DNA of 18,872 bases from Bacillota bacterium (GTDB lineage: Bacteria; Bacillota; Clostridia; Christensenellales; Aristaeellaceae): assembly GCA_023416585.1 (NCBI GenBank), contig JAEZHM010000085.1, positions 1 to 18,872 of the forward strand, given 5' to 3'. Below the pieces are notes generated by a model, which saw nothing but the letters and a program-made list of their open reading frames with translations, searched no databases and was not told where the DNA came from. Positions within the stretch are counted from its first letter, which is position 1. Each line of letters opens with the position of its first letter. The translations under genes were made by a program, and so were the position numbers. This document shows, piece after piece, positions 6,736 to 13,519 of this stretch.

Positions 6736-7749
6736 TCAATCCAATTTCTTTCCTTCAAATTCCACCCGTCGCCCCACCTGCGCCATCAAGTTGCGGAAAG
6801 CTTCGCAGTCCAGAGATTGCGCACCGTCCGACAGCGCCGACTTAGGATCGGGATGCACCTCGATCATCAGCCCGTCCGCCCCCGCCGCTATAGCGGCCTT
6901 GGCCAGCGGTTCCACCATCCAGGCGATGCCTGCGGCATGGCTGGGGTCAATAATCACCGGCAAGTGGCTGTACCGCTTTAAAAGCGGCACTGCGGAAATA
7001 TCAAGATTATTGCGCAGCATGGTTTCAAAGGTTCGTATCCCCCGCTCGCACAGAATCACGTTGGGATTGCCGCCCGCCAGAATATACTCCGCACTCATCA
7101 GGAATTCCTCGATGGTGGCGGATAACCCACGCTTTAAAAGCACCGGCTTTTTGGTGCGGCCCAACGCCTTCAGCAATTTAAAGTTCTGCATGTTCCTGGC
7201 GCCCACCTGCAAGACATCCACATCCGCAAAATCCTCCAGTTGGTCTTCACCCATGATCTCCGTCACAATGGGCAGGCCTGTCTGCTTCCTGGCTTCCAAC
7301 AGCAGATGCAGGCCTTCATTCTCCAGCCCCTGGAAGGAATAGGGTGAAGTACGCGGCTTGAACGCACCGCCCCTTAAAAAGGATGCGCCGCTTTCCTTTA
7401 CCGAATCCGCCACCAGTCGCAGCTGCTGAACACTCTCAACCGAGCAGGGCCCTGCGATTACTGTAAAATGGCCTTCCCCGATGATTCTATCCCCCACCGC
7501 AATCTGTGTGTCCAAGGGATGAAATCTGCGATTGGCTGCCTTGTATGGCTCTGTGACGCGGCGGACATCCTCTACCACATCATTAGCCATGAGGTGGCTC
7601 ACATCCACCCTGGATACATCGCCAATCAGACCCAGGATGGTAGCTTGAGTACCGGCGCTGTAATGGATCTGGATGCCAAGGCCCTCAATATCCCGGATGA
7701 GACTTTGAACCTTTTCCTGCTGTGCTTCCCGTTTCAAAATAATGATCAT
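6736..7749 (-). CDS. aroF: 3-deoxy-7-phosphoheptulonate (DAHP) synthase, type I-beta
   Basis: This enzyme condenses phosphoenolpyruvate and erythrose 4-phosphate, the first step of the shikimate route to Tyr, Phe and Trp. The 337-residue protein has an N-terminal ferredoxin-like regulatory domain (about 1-90, MIIILKREA...), known in this subclass for feedback inhibition. The catalytic barrel has AGPCSVES, the phosphate-binding KPRTSPYSFQG, the central LLKRGLSATIEE and the metal-site DPSHAAG. The start is ATG at 7749 with AAAGGGG upstream. A leader peptide and terminator precede it, so expression is probably attenuated by charged tRNA supply. No other aromatic amino acid gene follows. Instead it leads three genes of RNA-modification or antibiotic-resistance type, which is unusual for aroF. 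Confidence 0.95.
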   Translation of the reverse strand: MIIILKREAQQEKVQSLIRDIEGLGIQIHYSAGTQATILGLIGDVSRVDVSHLMANDVVEDVRRVTEPYKAANRRFHPLDTQIAVGDRIIGEGHFTVIAGPCSVESVQQLRLVADSVKESGASFLRGGAFKPRTSPYSFQGLENEGLHLLLEARKQTGLPIVTEIMGEDQLEDFADVDVLQVGARNMQNFKLLKALGRTKKPVLLKRGLSATIEEFLMSAEYILAGGNPNVILCERGIRTFETMLRNNLDISAVPLLKRYSHLPVIIDPSHAAGIAWMVEPLAKAAIAAGADGLMIEVHPDPKSALSDGAQSLDCEAFRNLMAQVGRRVEFEGKKLD

Positions 7750-7784
7750 ACCATGTTCCCCTTTCTTGCTACCGTACTACATAT

Positions 7785-7817
7785 AAAAAAGCAGCCAGGA
7801 AGCTTGTTCCGGGCCGC
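7785..7817 (-). terminator. Attenuator terminator in the aroF leader
   Basis: On the minus strand GCGGCCCGGAA (7817-7807) pairs with TTCCTGGCTGC (7801-7791) with one C/T mismatch and a five-base loop. Six Ts follow at 7790-7785. It lies after the leader peptide and 36 bases before aroF. A competing pairing is visible: GGGC (7868-7865) plus TTTCC (7862-7858) can pair with GGAAA (7825-7821) plus GCCC (7814-7811), which uses up part of the terminator's 5' arm. A third pairing, TTTCCC (7862-7857) with GGGAAA (7837-7832), would prevent that antiterminator. Confidence 0.85.
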
Positions 7818-7837
7818 CAATTTCCTTTGCTTTTCCC

Positions 7838-7921
7838 TTATGGAAGGAAGGCACAGGGGAAACAGCCCGTATCGCCCATAGCGTACAGGTAGCTCCGGTA
7901 ATACGCCCGCTGAATCTGCAT
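7838..7921 (-). CDS. Tyr-rich leader peptide of the aroF operon
   Basis: This is a 27-codon reading frame with an excellent ribosome binding site, AAGGAGG (7937-7931), nine bases before ATG at 7921. It begins MQIQRAYYRSYLYAMG, giving four Tyr codons within seven positions (codons 7, 8, 11 and 13; 7903-7883), and has Phe at codons 21 and 25. It ends with TAA at 7840-7838, just before the terminator. A ribosome stalled on the Tyr run would leave 7868-7858 free to form the antiterminator; one reaching the stop codon would cover it and allow termination. The peptide itself probably has no function. This fits classical ribosome-mediated attenuation sensing tyrosyl-tRNA (inference from structure). 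Confidence 0.82.
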   Translation of the reverse strand: MQIQRAYYRSYLYAMGDTGCFPCAFLP

Positions 7922-7945
7922 AAAAGCCTTCCTCCTTGTTGCAGG

Positions 7946-7974
7946 AGTATACGCCGGAAGTTTTTATTTGTCAA
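7946..7974 (-). promoter_or_regulatory. Consensus promoter of the aroF leader and operon
   Basis: TTGACA (7974-7969) and TATACT (7951-7946) are separated by exactly 17 bases on the minus strand. The predicted RNA start near 7939 leaves a very short untranslated region before the leader peptide. Confidence 0.85.
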
Positions 7975-8001
7975 TCCTTTTTTCCAATGGATGCCTTTTG
8001 A

Positions 8002-8031
8002 TTGACTCCCATCCCTGCCCTCCGTTATAAT
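8002..8031 (+). promoter_or_regulatory. Promoter of the divergent plus-strand gene
   Basis: TTGACT (8002-8007) and TATAAT (8026-8031) are 18 bases apart. It is back to back with the aroF promoter, with only 27 bases between the two -35 boxes. Confidence 0.75.
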
Positions 8032-8063
8032 CAAGAAAAGGAATGCGCAAAGGAGAGATCAGA

Positions 8064-8747
8064 ATGGACAAGGGCCTTCCCTTCATCCCCCAAATTGACG
8101 GCGGGCTGCGCAAGCACATCATCCGTGTGCCGGAGTGCATACAGCAAGCATCGGGCATACGCATTTTTGGCAAGCGCATTTGCTCCATTATCTTTTCCAC
8201 CGACGCAGCCATCATCAAGAATTCAAATGCGGATGCGGTCATTGCCGTATATCCTTTCACACCACAGCCGGCTATTTCCCAGGCCATATTGCAGCTGGCA
8301 GATGTGCCCGTCTTCTGCGGCGTAGGTGGCGGCACTACCACCGGCGTTCGCGTCACCCGCCTGGCTCAGGATGCAGAATTCCGGGGCGCCATCGGCGTGG
8401 TACTGAACGCCCCGGCTAGCAATGAAACGGTGCGCTATGTGGCCGAGAGGGTGGATATTCCCGTGGTGATCACCGTGGTGAGCGATGAGGAGGATGTGCA
8501 AAGCCGCTTAAGCGCCGGCGCGAAAATATTGAATGTATCCGGTGCGGGCAAGACGCCTGATATCGTCCGGGCCATCCGCCGCAAATTCCCCGAGGTGCCC
8601 ATCATCGCCACAGGTGGAAAAACGGAGGAAATGATACTTCGCACCATTGAAGCCGGGGCCAATGCCATTACCTTTACGCCCCCCACCACGGCGGAACTTT
8701 TTAAGGAAATGATGAACCGCTATAGGGAACAGCTGGCGGCAAAATGA
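8064..8747 (+). CDS. Conserved TIM-barrel-like protein, often annotated as hydrolase
   Basis: This 227-residue soluble protein resembles a conserved Firmicutes family usually labelled only 'hydrolase', whose reaction I do not know. Seen: alternating strand/helix pattern of a (beta/alpha)8 barrel, a glycine-rich CGVGGGTTTGVR near residues 90-101, AGAKILNVSGAGKTPDI, and a C-terminal phosphate-binding-like pair, IIATGGKTEE and GANAITFTPP, similar to phosphate sites in nucleotide- or sugar-phosphate barrels. The start chosen is ATG at 8064 because AAGGAG lies just upstream; another in-frame ATG at 8043 precedes that site. It has its own promoter and is convergent with the next gene, with a 24-base gap. 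Chance of being a real gene is very high; function is open. Confidence 0.88.
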   Translation: MDKGLPFIPQIDGGLRKHIIRVPECIQQASGIRIFGKRICSIIFSTDAAIIKNSNADAVIAVYPFTPQPAISQAILQLADVPVFCGVGGGTTTGVRVTRLAQDAEFRGAIGVVLNAPASNETVRYVAERVDIPVVITVVSDEEDVQSRLSAGAKILNVSGAGKTPDIVRAIRRKFPEVPIIATGGKTEEMILRTIEAGANAITFTPPTTAELFKEMMNRYREQLAAK

Positions 8748-8771
8748 GGAGCATTTGGCTTATAATAGCCA

Positions 8772-9263
8772 TCAAACGCTCACGTCAAGTTCGTGCCCCG
8801 AGGCGAAGCTTTCGGAGCAGCTGGAGGTTTCGGTATCCGTCACGCTTTGTGGTTTGTCGGTCTTCTCGTCCTCGGAGAGTTGGTCGTACTCATGGGGGTT
8901 GTCCTTGTGCCTGCGCATCATAATCGACTTGGTGTAAAGCTCCATGTTGTGTTCCATCAGATATTTGTGATCCTTCGGCGGAACTTCGTCACCATTGATA
9001 ATTCGCCTTGAAATCTCAAAACATGTCAGCAGGATTTTCATTCCTTCCTGCTCCGCCCTCATGCTTTCCCCGGCTTGTTTCATTTTTTTCTGCTCATATT
9101 TCATCTGCTCGATGGCCTTTTTCAGCTTTTCCTGCTCGCCTATCCTTTTTACCATGGCCCTTTCATCGGGCAGCGATTTTTCTGCCTCCGAGAGTTCCGA
9201 TTTTACTTTTTTGGACAGCTCCGCTAGCCTATGGCCGTAAGGATTTATACGCTCTATACGCAT
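8772..9263 (-). CDS. Hypothetical coiled-coil protein
   Basis: I do not recognise the family. The protein is 163 residues, starting MRIERINPYG at ATG 9263 with GGGGAGGG about nine bases upstream. Residues about 10-85 are highly charged (Lys/Glu-rich, e.g. EQEKLKKAIEQMKYEQKK) with heptad-like spacing, suggesting a long helix or coiled coil. A short conserved-looking segment follows (LLTCFEISRRIINGDEVPPKDHKYL), then a polar Ser/Asp-rich tail. No signal peptide or membrane segment is seen. The small size and form are common in mobile-element or cell-envelope-accessory genes, but nothing here proves either. It begins the accessory-looking stretch to the right. Confidence 0.65.
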   Translation of the reverse strand: MRIERINPYGHRLAELSKKVKSELSEAEKSLPDERAMVKRIGEQEKLKKAIEQMKYEQKKMKQAGESMRAEQEGMKILLTCFEISRRIINGDEVPPKDHKYLMEHNMELYTKSIMMRRHKDNPHEYDQLSEDEKTDKPQSVTDTETSSCSESFASGHELDVSV

Positions 9264-9358
9264 CTTGCGTTCCCTCCCCAAATACTCCCCAGTTCAAAAC
9301 TGCTTGTTAAGTTCCTTTTTGTTTTGCAGCTAAAAGTACCTTTTCAATATGTTGTGAT

Positions 9359-9393
9359 AAATTTGAATTTACCTACTTCGAATTATAGTTATA
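9359..9393. repeat. Imperfect direct repeat, copy A
   Basis: This 35-base stretch starting AAATTTGAATTT matches 10867-10901 at 28 of 35 positions in the same orientation, with the first 12 bases identical. The copies lie 1508 bases apart and flank the chimeric ORF and the nitrilase-like gene. Copy A overlaps the last codons of the chimeric ORF. Confidence 0.5.
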
Positions 9394-9994
9394 AACATAA
9401 GTCAAGCACATATCTTAATTGAACTAGCAGCTTACCATATGTAACTTCTCTTTTTGTACCGTCAAAACGAAATCCATGCTTTTCATAACATCGCCTTACT
9501 TTGTTGTTTTTTTCAAGCACCCAAAGAAATAAGATGGAGAAAGCTCTGAAATCAGGGTTCTTCTTAATGTACAGAAAGTCAAGGTCATACCAGTCATTCT
9601 TTAATGCCCATATCCAAGTTTTCCTGTCTTCATCATACAAAGACCTAAACCTGTCTAAGCTTGGGCGAACGATTCCGTTTGCCCATAACATATCCGTGAG
9701 CAGATGCGTAAGATACCCAAGATAAAATGACCTTTGCTTTTTATTATACACTCTTCTTTGTATAACAGAAAAATATTGCTCTACATATCTATCCACATGA
9801 ATGTCTTTTAAGCCATCGGCATCTGTTGTTTTGAAATGGGATACATCCCCGCTCGGCGTAAAAGCAGACCAATCCTCATTGGGAACGCTGCTGTCAGGGG
9901 CAATATTCCCGACAACAAAATCCGCAGAAGAAAGATCGGGTATTTGATCCAGCAATTTATCTGTTATGCGCAGATGTACGATCCAGGATGCCAT
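9389..9994 (-). CDS. Chimeric ORF: Zn-dependent phospholipase C-like domain joined to a GNAT C-terminus
   Basis: Residues 1 to about 151 look like the zinc-dependent phospholipase C-like hydrolase family of Firmicutes: MASWIVHLRI at the start with H7, H53 in a VSHF motif, and a THLLTDMLW helix with H97 and D101. The last roughly 45 residues instead read like the end of a GNAT acetyltransferase: LWVLEKNNKVRRCYEKHGF, followed by a DG..REV..GK...LRYV ending. The join falls near residues 151-157 (about 9524-9544). The hydrolase part lacks its usual C-terminal region, and the GNAT part lacks its acetyl-CoA-binding core. The simplest reading is an in-frame deletion that merged two neighbouring genes. 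Whether the product is functional is doubtful. It follows the nitrilase-like gene by 45 bases, and the surrounding DNA is AT-richer than the rest of the window. Confidence 0.7.
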   Translation of the reverse strand: MASWIVHLRITDKLLDQIPDLSSADFVVGNIAPDSSVPNEDWSAFTPSGDVSHFKTTDADGLKDIHVDRYVEQYFSVIQRRVYNKKQRSFYLGYLTHLLTDMLWANGIVRPSLDRFRSLYDEDRKTWIWALKNDWYDLDFLYIKKNPDFRAFSILFLWVLEKNNKVRRCYEKHGFRFDGTKREVTYGKLLVQLRYVLDLCL

Positions 9995-10039
9995 TTGGGC
10001 CCTCTATATTGCGATTGGTTTCTCATCATCTAGCCAATA

Positions 10040-10810
10040 TCATTTCGCAAGATCGTCGGATATTATCTGCCTTCCCTGCTCGCTAAAGGACGCTACAGGC
10101 ATTTGATAATCATACAACAGCAGTCCTTCCGTATTGCGCGGAAGCACTGAGATCACCTTGCCGCTTTGATCAATCAAAGCTGTTGGCGCGGTCTGATATA
10201 ATGTCGCATCATTTACCGACATGACCGTGAAAACATTTTCGACTGCTCTTGTTCTAAGATGCGCTTTGATCAACTCATATCTTTCGATATCATCGATCTC
10301 GGATATGTCGTTAAACAGGACCACCGCAAAATCCGCCTTCCCCCGGTATAACTCTCTGAAGTACTCTGGGAATCTTACTTCAAAGCAGATGCGCACACCT
10401 ATTCTGAATCCGTCGATCATAAAGGTTCCACCTGGGTTTCCTTTGGTAAAATTCTTTATGTCCCACCCCCACAGCGCCCGTTTGTTGTAAAGGGCATCAT
10501 CGCTTCCATCAGGCGATAACAGGACAGCACTGTTATGATATACGTCCCCTTCTTTTGTTACACTGCCCACTAGTAAGTACATGGAGTTTTGGGCGGATAA
10601 TTCCCGTAATTCCATAAAACAGGCTTCCAGCGCTTGAAAGTCAACATTGGTAGACCGTTCATCATTTTTCGGATAACCTGTCAGCGCGCATTCAGGGAAA
10701 ACCAGCAGCCTTACGGATTCTTTAGCGGCTAAAATGATGGCCTTGCGAATTGCGCTCATATTCCGCTCGATGCTATAAGTCACGGCAAATTGATAAGCAC
10801 CGATCTTCAT
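10040..10810 (-). CDS. Nitrilase-superfamily carbon-nitrogen hydrolase
   Basis: This 256-residue soluble enzyme has the complete Glu-Lys-Cys catalytic set of the superfamily: Glu in VFPECALTGY (about residue 40), Lys in ALYNKRALWGWD (about 110), and Cys in GVRICFEVRFPE (about 142). Members hydrolyse or condense C-N bonds of nitriles, amides, N-carbamoyl compounds or acyl chains. This one is of amidase-like length, but its substrate cannot be read from the sequence. The start is ATG at 10810 with a strong AAGGAGG. The chimeric hydrolase ORF follows 45 bases downstream and may be cotranscribed. It lies in the AT-richer segment, so acquisition by transfer is plausible. Confidence 0.87.
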   Translation of the reverse strand: MKIGAYQFAVTYSIERNMSAIRKAIILAAKESVRLLVFPECALTGYPKNDERSTNVDFQALEACFMELRELSAQNSMYLLVGSVTKEGDVYHNSAVLLSPDGSDDALYNKRALWGWDIKNFTKGNPGGTFMIDGFRIGVRICFEVRFPEYFRELYRGKADFAVVLFNDISEIDDIERYELIKAHLRTRAVENVFTVMSVNDATLYQTAPTALIDQSGKVISVLPRNTEGLLLYDYQMPVASFSEQGRQIISDDLAK

Positions 10811-10866
10811 AAAGCCGCCTCCTTAAATGAAGAATATATCATACATATAAAACTCATTGAGGCTAA

Positions 10867-10901
10867 AAATTTGAATTTGTCTGCTTCGCTTTATGCTTAT
10901 A
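10867..10901. repeat. Imperfect direct repeat, copy B
   Basis: Partner of 9359-9393 (28 of 35 bases identical, same orientation). It lies in the gap between the nitrilase-like gene and the GNAT gene. No target duplication or transposase is associated with the pair. Confidence 0.5.
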
Positions 10902-10926
10902 CTATGGGGTTGCAGTGCAGCGATCT

Positions 10927-11469
10927 TTACCCCACAAACTCTCGCGCCAGTATACCCATGTAAATCTTGTCGGTATACTTCCCATCTTTGAATACCCACT
11001 CAGGCAGTCGCCCAACTTCCCGGAACCCAACCTTTTTGTAGCAGGCGATGCCTGCGTAATTATCCGCGTGGACGGTGAGCATAATATTGTGAAGATTTAA
11101 TGTTTTAAATCCATATTCAAGGAGCAACCGAATGGCTTCAGCGCCGTAGCCCTTGCTCCTATGTTCCTCCTCACCGATAAAAATGCCGATAAAGGCATTG
11201 CGACTGAGATGATCGATGTTGTGTATGCTGATGGAACCAATCAGCACATCGCCGTCAAGGAGCACCATAGCATAGCGTTGCATATCGCTCCCCGGTTCAT
11301 AAATCCATTTCATATCGCTTTTCGATGAAACGACACGATTATACTGACCGAAATTAATAGCGACAGCTTTATTGTTCATCCATTTTATGTAGTTCTCAGC
11401 ATCGTCATCATTGACGCTAACAGGTGAAAGGTAGAGGCGCTCGCCAACGATTTTACGGAAATAGCACAT
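10927..11469 (-). CDS. GNAT family N-acetyltransferase (RimJ/RimL type)
   Basis: This 180-residue protein has the GNAT layout: LYLSPVSVNDDDAENYIKWM at the N-terminus, a central IGSISIHNID strand, the acetyl-CoA-binding EEHRSKGYGAEAIRLLLEYG (matching the Q/RxxGxG/A motif), and the closing LTVHADNYAGIACYKKVGF motif. Such enzymes transfer acetyl groups to protein N-termini, drugs or small amines; here the substrate is unknown. The start is ATG at 11469 with AAGGAGG eight bases upstream; the frame extends further upstream, but without support. It appears to be transcribed alone from the promoter at 11534-11562 and lies at one edge of the AT-richer stretch. Confidence 0.88.
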   Translation of the reverse strand: MCYFRKIVGERLYLSPVSVNDDDAENYIKWMNNKAVAINFGQYNRVVSSKSDMKWIYEPGSDMQRYAMVLLDGDVLIGSISIHNIDHLSRNAFIGIFIGEEEHRSKGYGAEAIRLLLEYGFKTLNLHNIMLTVHADNYAGIACYKKVGFREVGRLPEWVFKDGKYTDKIYMGILAREFVG

Positions 11470-11533
11470 GCGGGAACCTCCTTTGATTAGCAAATTCCTG
11501 TTTGCCGAGCAAAACAAGCCGACCAGTGATACT

Positions 11534-11562
11534 ATTATACAAGGAAGACGCAAATATTTCCA
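11534..11562 (-). promoter_or_regulatory. Promoter of the GNAT gene
   Basis: TGGAAA (11562-11557) and TATAAT (11539-11534) are separated by 17 bases on the minus strand, about 65 bases before the ATG. The remainder of the 11470-11709 gap holds no gene that I can support. Confidence 0.55.
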
Positions 11563-11709
11563 GGAGAATAATAAACCATACCAATGTGGCTGCATTTGGC
11601 TTCTTAAATATATAAAACCCGCCCGACGGCATACCCTGTATGAGAAAGGCATACGTCCCCGCTGATAGTTTGAACCCCGAGACGATCATGCGCCCCGGGG
11701 CCAAAAGTT

Positions 11710-12720
11710 TTATGCGCTTTCCTTCTTCCACGCCATATACATCGAAGCCACCACTTCCTCGATGGGTGCTTTGCGCATTTCCAAATCAGTGATACCCGGC
11801 GTGCCAGCCAGCGTCTTTAAAACATGTGAAAATTCTGCATCCGACTGCTGGAAGGCATATTCGTGCACGCTGTCACGGGTTGCCACCCATTCCATCCCCG
11901 GCCATTCCGGAGGCCTTTCCGGGCCGCTGACGAGCAGGCGCGTGAAGCCGCCCTGCATCTTACGCAGCGCGTGGAAGTCGCCATCAAAGGCGATCTTTCC
12001 GTTGGATAAAAGAATAATCCTCTGGGCCATTGCCTCCAGATCATCCATATCATGGCTGGTGACGATCACCGTCGTGCCTTTCTCCCGGTTCACCTTTTTG
12101 AGGAATTCGATCATTTGCCGCTTGGCCAATACATCCAGTCCAAGAGTCGGTTCATCCAGGAACAGCACCTCCGGGCTGTGCAGCAGCAGCATCCCCAGGT
12201 CCGCCCGCATTCGCTGCCCCAGGCTCAATTCCCGGGAGAAGGTAGTTAATAGATCCTTCAAATCCAGAAGCTCCGTCACCATGGTAAGATTCTCTTGATA
12301 CACATCCTCCGGGATGTTCCATACGTTCTTTTTCCAATTGTAGCTAGTAATTACAGGATGATCCCACCACAATTCCGTGCGCTGGCCGAACAGAACGCCG
12401 ATCCGCCTCATCAACTCCACACGGTCCTTGGCGGGAGACATACCCAAAACAGTTACTTGGCCCACGGTAGGCTGCAGTATGCCGGAGAGAATCTTGATGG
12501 TGGTGCTCTTGCCCGCGCCGTTAGCGCCGGCATAGGCCACAAACTCGCCCGTTTTCACCTGAAGTGACAAGTCGTTAAGTGCCTTGACTTCCTTCTTTTC
12601 CGGGCGGATCAGGTTTTTCACGATGTCCTTCCATTGCCCGGAGCGCTGCCACTGGGTATAGATTTTACTGACATTAACGATGTCCAAAGCCGGAATATCT
12701 TGGTGAACCGCATGTTGCAT
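11710..12720 (-). CDS. ABC transporter ATP-binding protein, ABC-2 exporter type (COG4586-like)
   Basis: This 336-residue cytoplasmic ATPase energises the two permeases encoded just upstream. Seen: Walker A GANGAGKST at 65-73, a Q-loop region with LFGQRTELWWD, the signature LSLGQR at 165-170, Walker B LFLDEP at 186-191 and the switch histidine H223 in TSHD. The long N-terminal lead-in (IYTQWQRSGQWKDIVKNLIRPEKKEVKAL) and the roughly 100-residue C-terminal extension are typical of this subgroup, whose partners are ABC-2 permeases of the DUF990 kind. Related systems export drugs, lipids or peptides, but the substrate is unknown here. The start is ATG at 12720 with AAAGGAA; it overlaps the preceding permease by 47 bases, so synthesis is probably coupled. 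Confidence 0.92.
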   Translation of the reverse strand: MQHAVHQDIPALDIVNVSKIYTQWQRSGQWKDIVKNLIRPEKKEVKALNDLSLQVKTGEFVAYAGANGAGKSTTIKILSGILQPTVGQVTVLGMSPAKDRVELMRRIGVLFGQRTELWWDHPVITSYNWKKNVWNIPEDVYQENLTMVTELLDLKDLLTTFSRELSLGQRMRADLGMLLLHSPEVLFLDEPTLGLDVLAKRQMIEFLKKVNREKGTTVIVTSHDMDDLEAMAQRIILLSNGKIAFDGDFHALRKMQGGFTRLLVSGPERPPEWPGMEWVATRDSVHEYAFQQSDAEFSHVLKTLAGTPGITDLEMRKAPIEEVVASMYMAWKKESA

Positions 12721-13519
12721 AATGCTTCATTCCTTTCCGAAACAGCCTCACGGCCAATAGTCCAAAGAGAAACGCCATCACAAAGGTCAGGACCGGGAAA
12801 AATGGCGCCGGGGTGCCGTCATTCATCAGCCACAGGCTGGGAAACCAGCCGGCCAGCCCAACAGGTACCAGGGAACAGAAAACCGCCTGCCATCCCACGG
12901 CCATTCCCCCCAGGGGATACCGCTTAAGCGATCCGAACAGCCCATGGATCAGCGATGCCGATTCCTCCGCCGCCACTGGCGCCCAGAAGGCAATGCAGGA
13001 GACGAGGTAAACAAAAGATAGAAATATCACCACAGAGGCAAGGATACTCAATATCAAAAGAAACACCCAGCCAAGCGTGATAGTGATTCCGAGCCGGCCG
13101 GCGGCATACACCGTAAGGATTATCCCGCAGATCAGGATGCTGGAACCGGACACTGGTGAAAAGCCGCCGGTCATAAGCTGCATCCACAAGGGAACCGGCT
13201 GGATCATATTGTGATCCAGCTGCCCCCGGCCGATGGTGCGGCTGATCTGCCCCGCATTGTACCCGATAAAGAACAGCGAAAATATGCCGTCGCCCAGCAT
13301 GGCATAACCCAGCATGAAAAGAAGCTGATCCTGTGTCATGCCGCCGATGTTACCAAACCGCCTGGCCAATACGAACACCCCAGCCATAGCCGCCCCGGTG
13401 CTGACCAAATCTGTGAAAATCTGCAAAAGGCAGTATTTTGTATCCCGCAGAAACCACATCAAGTCCATTTTTCCGTAGGTTTTGTACAGGCGAAGAAGCA
13501 TTTTCACCTTATCCGCCAT
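12674..13519 (-). CDS. ABC-2 family permease, second subunit
   Basis: This 281-residue membrane protein has about six hydrophobic segments (e.g. near residues 28-50, 120-140, 147-175 and 237-262). It fits the ABC-2 transporter permease family found beside COG4586 ATPases, with the conserved-looking GRGQLDHNMIQPVPLWMQL loop after the first helices. It is the middle gene of the exporter operon: its ATG at 13519 (AGGAAAGGA upstream) overlaps the end of the first permease by 11 bases, and its end overlaps the ATPase by 47. With the other permease it probably forms a heterodimeric membrane channel (inference). Confidence 0.87.
   Translation of the reverse strand: MADKVKMLLRLYKTYGKMDLMWFLRDTKYCLLQIFTDLVSTGAAMAGVFVLARRFGNIGGMTQDQLLFMLGYAMLGDGIFSLFFIGYNAGQISRTIGRGQLDHNMIQPVPLWMQLMTGGFSPVSGSSILICGIILTVYAAGRLGITITLGWVFLLILSILASVVIFLSFVYLVSCIAFWAPVAAEESASLIHGLFGSLKRYPLGGMAVGWQAVFCSLVPVGLAGWFPSLWLMNDGTPAPFFPVLTFVMAFLFGLLAVRLFRKGMKHYATCGSPRYSGFGHR

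Noticed and set aside
7777..8034. 85-codon minus-strand frame across the aroF leader and promoters
   Set aside because: It runs through two promoters and the terminator; the true coding element here is the 27-codon leader in another frame.
8756..8769. Small palindrome GGCT-TATAAT-AGCC between convergent genes as a terminator
   Set aside because: The stem is only four base pairs with no T-run, too weak to call, and its TATAAT has no matching -35 box feeding a gene.
11453..11731. 92-codon minus-strand frame between the GNAT gene and the ABC ATPase gene
   Set aside because: It overlaps the end of the ATPase gene and the GNAT start and promoter, has no ribosome binding site, and shows no domain.
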